The notes beneath the pieces are model-generated. The model was given only the letters and a program-made list of their open reading frames with translations, made no database searches and was not told where the DNA came from. Of a stretch of 64,000 nucleotides of DNA, positions 56,339 through 64,000 are shown in pieces. Source of the DNA: Diadema setosum. Taxonomy: Eukaryota; Echinodermata; Echinoidea; Diadematoida; Diadematidae. Position numbers and translations under genes: made by a program. Positions within the stretch are counted from its first letter, which is position 1. Each line of letters begins with the position of its first letter. Where the stretch lies: assembly GCA_033980235.1 (NCBI GenBank), contig CM067079.1, positions 28,307,679-28,371,678 of the forward strand. The letters are read 5' to 3'.

Positions 56339-56797
56339 AGGGGCATTCCGAACGATTTTCATAATTTCACATGATGTTAATTCATGAATTGACAGCTCAA
56401 TGTATAGATTTGTGGAATTTATTGTGGTCCTTGAGCAAAGAGACAATACTCTCAAAAATCTTACACAAATTACACTGAACACTGTTGATGACATGGGAGC
56501 CTCACATATTTCAAAAATGTAGTGGTGTAATTCCATTGCAGTACCACTTGCTTAACAAGATCACCTGAGTAGAATGTATGCATGCCATCTTCTTTTGTTC
56601 TGCTACCTTGAGCCCCAACTCATGCATTCTTATGGTGAGGCTGCGATGTCATCATCCTTGTTCACTGCAATTTGTAGTAAATTTTGAAAACATTCTAATT
56701 CCTCAACCCAATCACCATAAATTCTGAAACTCTGTACTCAATATAACTAATATAGTTGTTCAAATGTAAAAGTCTGAAAATCACCTGGAGGTCTACT
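56339..56797. mobile_element. 459-bp TTAA-flanked MITE, copy 2 (no insertion)
   Basis: TTAA at 56335-56338 and 56798-56801 bracket AGGGGCATTCCGAACGATTT and ...AAATCACCTGGAGGTCTACT. Colinear with 10217-10810 but without the 132-bp hAT-like element, so it records the sequence before that insertion. Confidence 0.87.
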
Positions 56798-56801
56798 TTA
56801 A

Positions 56802-58019
56802 CCCTTTGGGTGCTTTGAGAGCTGTTTGGCACAGAAAACCCTATAGCATTGTACACAGTGTCCTAAGTGCCTGGTACAGAGAGGGTTAAATTAACCATTT
56901 AACATTAGGAGCAGTGATTAAGAAGTATTTGAATTATCATATTTGATGCATGGTTCAGTTATATCATAAAAATCCCTACCATACAAAAAATTTTGCAATA
57001 AAGTGGCAGATATATATAAGGTGATATTACTAATTTTCTCAATAAACTGTCATCGTGACAGTCTATTCTAGAAACAAATTTTAATAAAACCATTGTTCAT
57101 ATTTTGTATATCTAGCTAACATTGATTATACTGATTACCATTTTCTAGTTAGTTATTTCTTATCCCTAACTCACTACTTAGAACTACTCAAAGCACTAAA
57201 TCTGTGTGTTTTTTTTAATCTGCAAGTTCTAGACACAGCTAAAGGATTGCTAAGCATTCCAGGATTTCTAGACTAAGCTCCCTCATCAGTATATCACTGG
57301 GACTTTAACACTTTATCGTATGATAAAAATGCACGTGTTACTGTGAAAGTTTTCCCCAAATATACCTTTTGATTGGGTGAATACAGTAATATTAGTAGAA
57401 CATTTGTGAAATATGAGGAAAGTGGACAATCATTTCAAAAGTTTTGCATTTTTTTTTTCACAGTTATGATGCTGCCATCACTGGATGAGAAAACTAAAAA
57501 CAGTTTACGATGCCAAAGCTGAACGAGGATATAAAGAAAACATGAAGAGAATTCCACAAGACTTGATTTTTTTTTTTCTGAAAAGCACACATTTCTTAGA
57601 TTTGTTATTAGCATACAGACAGGAGAGGTCTACCCAGTGTAAAAAGATGGCATCAACACATCACAGAATGATTGTCCACAGCTTTAGACAAAACACTTAA
57701 GAAAAAAAAAAAAACATCTCCACAAAATATGATTTTTAAATACAATCTCTTAAAACTACATGTAAAATTTTCTTGAATCAGAGACCTGTTTTGTTTTAGA
57801 AGTAAAGCTAACTCTTCAAGAAAAACAACATTCTTCACTTAGAATGATGTACCTTCAAACTAAACTAAACAATTATACAATTGAGCTGATAAAACACACA
57901 GACATCACACACTGCTGCTAAGAGATGAAAGAATTGAAATTTTATCAACCCACTGATGATGAGCTAATTTTACTGTAACACACATTTCCCATAGACACCT
58001 GCCCGAGTATACTTGGAAC
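56802..58019. other. AT-rich single-copy DNA, no gene seen
   Basis: A 71-codon frame at 57485 (+) has no recognisable features. The last 60 bp belong to the segment that is also found near 38745. Confidence 0.45.
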
Positions 58020-58021
58020 TA

Positions 58022-58228
58022 CTGCAAAAAAGGAAATTTTCGCAGGTTGTGGAAATTTTTGCACATTTCGCATGACCAGAAATGAGCTTAAAAATGAAAG
58101 CAAGTATACATTTTTGTTTGTTATATTCTATTTAATGTATTGATTCCACAAAATTAACAACACTCCAAAATGTGTCTTACCTAGCCATGCATGAAAAATT
58201 ACTAACACAAAATTATCCCCTTTTACAG
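58022..58228. mobile_element. 207-bp TA-flanked MITE (family F2), copy 3
   Basis: CTGCAAAA at the left and TTTTACAG at the right, bracketed by TA at 58020-58021 and 58229-58230. The interior starts with GGAAATTTTCGCAGG and ends AAATTATCCCC. A related sequence near 38800-38825 reads CAGCACTAGTCTTCA across this point with one TA, matching an empty site. Confidence 0.83.
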
Positions 58229-58387
58229 TAGTCTTCAATGAGTAATCAGTCCAAGTATCTCACTCATGACTTCAAGTACAAATCAAGTATCAAAAGGACT
58301 ACTGCTAAAAGGCAGGGTGGGTTTGGCTGATGGCATTAAACTGTAGAGGACCCATATCACTACCACCTGTTTCCACTGTGCCTCTAG

Positions 58388-58501
58388 ATAAGGGTGTGTG
58401 TGTGTGTGTTGTGTGTCTGTGTGTGTGTGTTTGTGCATGTGTGTGTGTGTTTGTGTGCATGTGCATGTTTGTTTATGTGTAAGTGTGTGTGTTTGTGTGT
58501 G
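58388..58501. repeat. (GT)n-rich tract
   Basis: Interrupted GT dinucleotides over about 110 bp. Confidence 0.93.
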
Positions 58502-58950
58502 ACTCAATGACTTCTGTGCAAGAAAGTCATATCTGCAAAGAGCAAGCGACAATAATGATATTGTATCTTATGTTAAGCAGCAAAAGGGTTTATGTCCTAA
58601 TTAGAGAATGGGATGATAATATCTTCTTCTTTTTTTTTTCAATTTCCAGTAAGAAATATTCTTCTTTTCAAGAGATAGGCTATGTACCAATACTGGATGG
58701 AAGTACTTTCTTCTGTGCACTAGTGACCATCCGCTGTTTATCACGAGAAAAAGAAAAGACCTTCACAGCATGTGGCTTGAATCTACAGTAGATATGAAGT
58801 TAGTCTACTTTGTACAATGAAATCTTGGCAGTTCAGATTATATGGATTAGAGAGGAATAGAAGGATAAAAACAATATATAAGAAGGGAGTTATATCTTTC
58901 AAAAATATGAAGGGGTGAATAATTCACTCTTCAATGTGTGGTGTGTTTAC
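58502..58950. other. Single-copy DNA, no gene seen
   Basis: No convincing frame, repeat or inverted end. Confidence 0.45.
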
Positions 58951-59720
58951 TTCTTCTATTACTACTATTACTACTACTACTACTGTTACTACTTCTACTA
59001 TTACTACTACTCTTAAGTTTATACTACTACTTCTACTACTATTACTACTACTAATAACCATTACTATTACTATTACTACTACTACAACTACTACTACTAT
59101 TAATACTATTACTACTACTAATAACCATTACTATTACTATTACTACTACTACAACTACTACTACTATTAATACTATTACTTCTACTACTACTATTACCTC
59201 TACTATAAGTACTATTACTACTACCATGTATTACTATTACTACTACTACTACTATTATTACTGCTACTACTATTACTACTGCTACTACTACTACTACTAC
59301 TACTACTATATACTACTATTACTACTACTACTATAATTGCTACTACTACAGGTAATATTCCTGCTAATAATATCATACTACTATTAATACTATTACTTCT
59401 ACTACTACTATTACCTCTACTATAAGTACTATTACTACTACAATGTATTACTATTACTACTACTACTACTATTATTACTGCTACTACTATTACTACTGCT
59501 ACTACTACTACTACTACTACTACTACTATATACTACTATTACTACTACTACTATAATTGCTACTACTACAGGTAATATTCCTGCTAATAATATCACTATT
59601 ATTAATGGCACTATCACCACCTCTACTTCTCTTCTTATCACTGAATATTACTATTTCTACCACTATTATTGCTGCTGTAGCTACTATTACTACAACTGCT
59701 ACTACGTGTATGCTTGTACT
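58951..59720. repeat. (TAC/ATT)n trinucleotide tract with a 217-220-bp duplication
   Basis: About 770 bp built of TAC and ATT triplets. The segment with CTATTACCTCTACTATAAGT, ATGTATTACTATTAC and CAGGTAATATTCCTGCTAAT occurs at about 59169-59380 and again at about 59386-59600. The offset is 217 bp at the left marker and 220 bp at the right, a difference of one triplet. A shorter duplication (AATAACCATTACTATTAC) precedes it near 59053 and 59121. Confidence 0.93.
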
Positions 59721-61336
59721 TAAACTGTTAAAGTTGTGTGTCATTATTATAGGAGAACTTCTTTTTTTTGAGAATCTTTCTAGAATAAAGAAAATATAAT
59801 CCATAATGACAATTTCACTGATATCATCAGTAAATCATTGTGCTGATTCTTGTCATTTGTATTCCAATATGTAAAGCACTGTTGTAGAGCCATGTCACAG
59901 ATGCACCATGGGATAGCTCAGTAGCATTGTCACATCTGGCCGTGTAGCTCACATCTTTGCTCATTGTATCGTTGCCCACATAAGATGCAATGCAATCAAT
60001 GTATGCATTCCATTCATTACCACTCTTTGCCTTGTTTAAAATTTGGTGTTAAAATGGTTTACAAGTTCTTAAATTGACTGATTTGTGGTGATAAAATCAT
60101 GGGTAGTCAATGCAACGCTGCGATATGCTGGTCACATGACGATAAGCAAAGAAATCTTCAAAAAATACCCCTGGATGAAAGACACAACTTGGGTTGGTTG
60201 GTTGGTGAGCCCTAACTAAATAACCATAAATAAAATAATCAAATAAATAATTTGGAAACTAAACAATCTACAGAAAACGGTTACCACAGGGCAGAGTGTA
60301 ATCAGTTCAAGAGAGTCAACAAACAGTTGCTGTCACTGGAAAAAATATAACTGGAAAAAAAATGGTCTGGAACTAGGGCAAAAATGAACAGATGAAAGTA
60401 TGCAAATACGAGAAAGAGAAGCGCCCAGAATTATTCCATGACGTGTTTCCAATTATTGAGCGCGATTCCAGTCCCACACTTGTAATAGCATGATAAAGTA
60501 GCAGATATCATGGTCTCAAAAGTTTAGGTTTGTCCACGCATATTCCCAATTATCTTCACTTAAACTAAGATCGTAACTATCAGTAAAACCGCTTTCCTCT
60601 TCGGCTAAAGAAAGGGAAGATAAAGAAGAAGAAGACAACAAGGAGGAAGAAGAGAGAGAGAATTTTGTGGTAAGAAGAGAGAAAAAAAGAGTATGAAAAG
60701 ATTGGTGCAATCTGTATGCCACTTTTATTTCAACCGCTAATAAGAGTTAATTCAGGTTCCCAATAGGGGTAGTAATCTTTGTTATGAATAAATTTAGACT
60801 CCGCAAGATAAAGCTGGTTCTTTTTCATGAATTTTAATACTTGTTTTGACTACTATCCATATCTTCTCCATGCCTCTCTTTCTCAATCGCTGATTCTGTC
60901 CGTCTTTCTGTCCGTCTGTGCCTCTCTTTGTCTCCTCTCTCTCCCTTCTTTTATTTATTTCCACCAGAATGAGAGTAGAGAGTATGAATCATAAATAATC
61001 ACAATGCATACCCTTTGCATACGCTTCAATTCTCCTTTTGTGGTCGAAAAAAAGAAATACCGTCAACAGTTGATGGCACCCCACTTTTATGGTGAAAAGA
61101 CAACTTCATTCAAACTCTTTAACATTCCCGCCATACTGTAATAGTATTTGTCAGTTTAAAAAAAAAAGTGTTCTTTTTTTTTTTCTCTTCACTTTTCAGT
61201 ACCGCAGCCAGTTTTCCAGTATAAATGCATATCAGTGTGCTGTAGTGTAACTGGGATATTTGAACATCGTTTAAAGAATGAGGTCTAAAACCTTATCAGT
61301 GAGCTTCCCCTAATGAAAGTTTGACTGTCCTTGCTT
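59721..61336. other. Single-copy DNA, no gene seen
   Basis: 60400-60620 is balanced in composition and repeat-free. 60620-60690 is purine-rich and 60870-60955 pyrimidine-rich. Nothing reads as a gene. Confidence 0.45.
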
Positions 61337-61834
61337 GTAATACCCCTTTCAGTAACCCTCTTGGCTCAGACCAAGCACGGCCCAAGTCGAAAAACTTTGA
61401 GTTTATGAATGGGTCTGGCAAAAGTGGCCCACGTCAGGCACGAACTATTTTGGCGCTGCTGCACCTAGAACCAGGCACAGGCCAGGCGCAGGCCTGGTGC
61501 TGATCGAAGAGTTTATGAATGATAGCAGCACCAGGCTCGGGCCAAAAATTCCCTTCACGGTCAAAGGTCACAGCTTATGCTGCTCAGCTCATAAGCACAT
61601 GGCATGCACATCAAATATCACGCGGAAATGCACTTCCGCTCTGTCCATGACGTGTTCAGTTACCATGGTAGTAATCCCTTATGAGATCCAGTTTATGAAT
61701 GGGTCATCGTAAAAGTGGCGCGGCTCTGCTATAGTTGCTGAACGCAATTTTTACTGCTTGGCACGGACTAATTTAGCTCAGACCAGGAGCGGGCAAAAAA
61801 TAAAAAATACATGAGTTACTGAAAGGGGTATTAC
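61337..61834. mobile_element. 498-bp MITE with perfect 20-bp TIRs
   Basis: GTAATACCCCTTTCAGTAAC at 61337-61356 and its exact inverse at 61815-61834. The interior is GC-richer than the surroundings and repeats GAGTTTATGAATG-type words three times (near 61399, 61510 and 61690). GGTCAAAGGTCA lies at 61559-61570. The flanking bases give no clear duplication, so the superfamily is open. The perfect TIRs suggest a young insertion. Confidence 0.85.
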
Positions 61835-62785
61835 TCTTTTAGAAGACAAGAAAAGGTATCAGGAATGCTCGGCACATCCACACACACACACAAAAAAAAA
61901 AACCCACAAAGAGATCTGCGTGTCATGTAGTTCATCCAGTACTGGAATGCGCCTTTTCATATTCCATTGAATGAAAAATGTTTAGTTACAGAGATTTAAG
62001 GACGAAATTTGTATTCATCCTCGAGATTGACATCTAGAACACAAGAGGTAGAGGGAGATGACGGCATAGAAAAAAAAAGAAGACAAACTAAACAGAGGTT
62101 ATAGAAAGGCACTCATGCTTACCAAATATAGACTGCCTCCTTTTCCAGCTTTGAAAATATTCTCCAGACTTGGTGTAGTAAAAAAAAAAAAACAGAAGAA
62201 AACCCTAAGCTTCTCAAAACTTCTTTATCATTCTGTGCCGCATCGTCCACACTGTTCTCTGGGAAAATATACGTAAAATTCACAGACACACTCAAGATTT
62301 GCTTCCAAATTTTGTTCCTTGCCACTACATCGGTTCTTTACAAAATTGTACAGAACTGAATTGTAAGTTTAGAGAATCTTTTTCAAGAGCCAGATAAACA
62401 ACAGATTAATCCATCTTACAGAAAAACTGAATTTAATATCGTTTCCTATCAAAACAAGAGTCTTGTGAACAACAATGGTTCATGAACAGACATCTTGCAC
62501 ATAAGATCATGAAACTTTTTTGTCTAGTAGAAATATACTTTCATGTCAGAGAGTTATGTCATGTCAATGTTATTCTTCTCAATTGATATAAAATTTAACA
62601 CAAAATTATTGTAAATTAATCAAAAACCTTGGATTAAACCAAAGATTGACTGCTTGTTTATTCAAATTAATGCAGTCTTGCATTGAGTTGTTTTTGTTGC
62701 AACTGATTACCAAATTGCCCTTCATCAACGTAAATAAGTACCGATTATTTAGTGCTTTAGCAGAAGCCATGATAACAAATCATGG
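61835..62785. other. AT-rich single-copy DNA, no gene seen
   Basis: Short CA and A runs near 61880-61903, otherwise featureless. Confidence 0.45.
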
Positions 62786-62789
62786 GCAT

Positions 62790-62865
62790 ACATACTCTGG
62801 TTGGACTCGAACCAATAATCTCCTGCTTGCTAGACAAGCGTCATATCCACTAGACTACCAAACTT
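62790..62865 (-). tRNA. tRNA-like sequence, probably a tRNA-derived SINE head
   Basis: On the minus strand TAGTCTAGTGG (62857-62847) fits an A box and GGTTCGAGTCC (62813-62803) a near-perfect B box. An anticodon arm GCTT-GTCTAGC-AAGC can be drawn, which would put CTA at the anticodon. The acceptor stem does not pair, so this is not a standard tRNA. It continues on the same strand from the element at 62880-63080 and may be part of it. Confidence 0.65.
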
Positions 62866-62879
62866 GAACCTACAGTCAG

Positions 62880-63080
62880 CGATGTACTTACTCATTGCAG
62901 CTGACGTCCTATCACCCAGGGGTGACACCTTCCACGTTTGGTGAAAATCTGTCGTAGGGTTTTCAAGAAGAAAAGCTGAAAATGTTCAAGGTTCATGCAC
63001 AATGCACTCCAGATGATGCATGACAACACTGAATGGTTGCAATCGCTCATTTGAGCCTTTGGCTCAGGTGAGCTAAAAAA
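62880..63080 (-). mobile_element. Terminal fragment of an element ending in a GAGCC hairpin
   Basis: On the minus strand it begins TTTAGCTCACCTGAGCCAAA with the short hairpin GAGCC-AAA-GGCTC, and continues with ACCCTACGACAGATTTTCAC and CCCTGGGTGATAGGACG. The start resembles a terminus that I associate with dispersed repeats of marine invertebrates; that recollection cannot be checked here. Truncated inside, with no far end visible. Confidence 0.5.
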
Positions 63081-63082
63081 AA

Positions 63083-63614
63083 ATGTCATATCGGGAAGAA
63101 AGATGGAAACAGGTTTTTCAGAGTGTATGCTCAACTCTAATATCTCCATACCTCAACTATGAAATTCTTGCCTGGGATAAAATTAATAGCTATTATTTAG
63201 CTGCAGCACTCTTTATTATGCCGAAATTTTCCACAAAGATCATTTCTAATCATGTTAACAATTGGCCTATGTCCCTTACAAATGAATTGTACTTTCCACG
63301 TTAGATTTTGAAAATTTAAGATTAAATCCTTCTAATTTTAATATTGCCATTGGTATGTACAAATGACTTAAAACAACTTTGTAACAATTTTGTACATCCG
63401 TGTGGAAAAGATGGTCTATTTCACACATATTCTTTCTAACAGACAAATGCATTTCAACTTCTGCATACTGGAACAATCTTTGGCATAAAAACAGCAATGT
63501 TTACCAGCTCTCCACACTGGAATAATCTCCCCCCAGAAATCACCTGTTGTTCGTCCTTATCTGTTCTTAAATACAAAATCTTTATTAGGGGAGACTCAGC
63601 ACAAACCCCTTGAC
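63083..63614 (+). pseudogene. Broken C-terminal part of a non-LTR retrotransposon reverse transcriptase
   Basis: In one frame 63083-63304 encodes a segment with STLISPYLNYEILAW, close to the L-I-x-PYL-x-Y-x-x-x-x-W motif after the catalytic domain of CR1/L2/Jockey-type reverse transcriptases. In another frame 63512-63614 encodes HWNNLPPEITCCSSLSVLKY, the 'LWNxLPxxI...SLxxFK' motif near the C-terminus of the same proteins. The two are in order and about the right distance apart, with stops and at least one frameshift between. The finger, palm and endonuclease parts are missing, so this is a 5'-truncated dead copy, as is usual for LINEs. The family within non-LTR elements is not resolved. Confidence 0.78.
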
Positions 63615-64000
63615 ATGGCCTGTAATGTGAGCATTCCCCACCCCCTTTAATATCCTTCTTAGTTTTGACCTTATGCAAGTATACAACTAGGCCTCTTTGT
63701 GCATACACTAATTTGAAGTACATCTATTAGCTCAGGTCATTAATATTTTCAAGAAATGGAACTTTGCCAGGTTCAACACACACAATTTGTGCCATTTGTC
63801 CAAATATTGCATTGTCTCCCAACTTTAAACACATTTTATTGCAATGGATCAAATTTACTTTAGTGAGTGCATAACAATTTCCTTGTTTGGGTTGATTAAT
63901 GTTGATGAACCTTTAAGGATACCGGCTACTAAGTTTTAAACTGTAACAATAGTCAAACATAACACTGTGCATGCATTGACATAATGCTTTTACATTAATA
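63615..64000. other. Possible LINE 3' UTR, then AT-rich DNA
   Basis: 63615-63735 probably includes the 3' untranslated end of the retrotransposon, though no tail is clear. The remainder to the window end is AT-rich with nothing recognised. Confidence 0.4.

Overview
The window looks like non-coding nuclear DNA from a marine invertebrate animal. It is AT-rich and full of microsatellites, short DNA transposons, tRNA-derived SINEs and expanded low-complexity tracts, and no open reading frame in it reads as an intact gene. The repeat repertoire (arrays of AGGTCA-type motifs, ACGG tetranucleotide arrays, 'AAGTCGAC' Tigger-like ends, an RT-thumb LINE relic) suggests an echinoderm or another marine deuterostome. 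That placement is an impression; a mollusc is not excluded. All long open frames fall in stop-free simple repeats or inside mobile elements. The only protein-coding relic I can defend is a broken, 5'-truncated non-LTR reverse transcriptase C-terminus at 63083-63614 (+).

Layout. 1-2.9 kb: AT-rich single-copy DNA. 2.9-4.4 kb: a 29-bp minisatellite. 6.6-7.2 kb: an 'ATTCCGAA' foldback cluster holding a histone-type stem-loop sequence on the minus strand. 8-13.1 kb: three copies of a ~240-bp MITE, a TTAA-flanked element with a hAT-like insertion in it, and a long GATGGT array. 15-20.5 kb: two ~205-bp TA-flanked MITEs, a TTAA element, two SINEs and a tRNA-like relic. 21.2-24.6 kb: a four-level nest (Tigger-like > TTAA foldback > two hairpin-ended elements). 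27.8-34.3 kb: three more hairpin-ended elements of three related families. 34.5-43.8 kb: microsatellites, a 412-bp Tigger-like element, inverted GAT/CAT tracts and a ~520-bp homopurine tract. 44.9-48.7 kb: a large foldback with a 2.89-kb Tigger-like element inserted in its left arm. 51-59.7 kb: tandem repeats, a second copy of the TTAA foldback, a second copy of the 10-kb TTAA element, a third TA MITE and a TAC-rich tract. 61.3-64 kb: a 498-bp TIR element, a tRNA-like SINE and the LINE fragment.

Between the repeats lie blocks of a few hundred bases with balanced composition and no repeat character (for example 8.44-8.72, 11.0-11.29, 17.2-17.35, 25.2-25.33, 30.6-30.84, 35.6-35.9, 37.5-37.7, 40.38-40.57 and 55.4-55.65 kb). 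They look like candidate conserved non-coding elements, so the window may be part of a gene desert or a very large intron around a developmental gene. This is inference.

The strongest candidate for something undescribed is a set of five elements in three sequence families (21495-22949, 22959-24268, 33171-34340; 27825-28780; 29181-30029). They share one plan: 5' TAGAAAT, a small hairpin, an inverted CCNCCGCC core, a body of ~145-160-bp tandem units, an ACGG-type or CCGACCG array, and a 3' terminal hairpin with loop TTC or CT. The body units carry transcription-factor motifs: direct repeats of AGGTCA in two families, and a perfect RFX X-box palindrome in the third. Uninterrupted relatives of several target sites exist elsewhere in this same window, so insertion boundaries and target duplications can be read directly.
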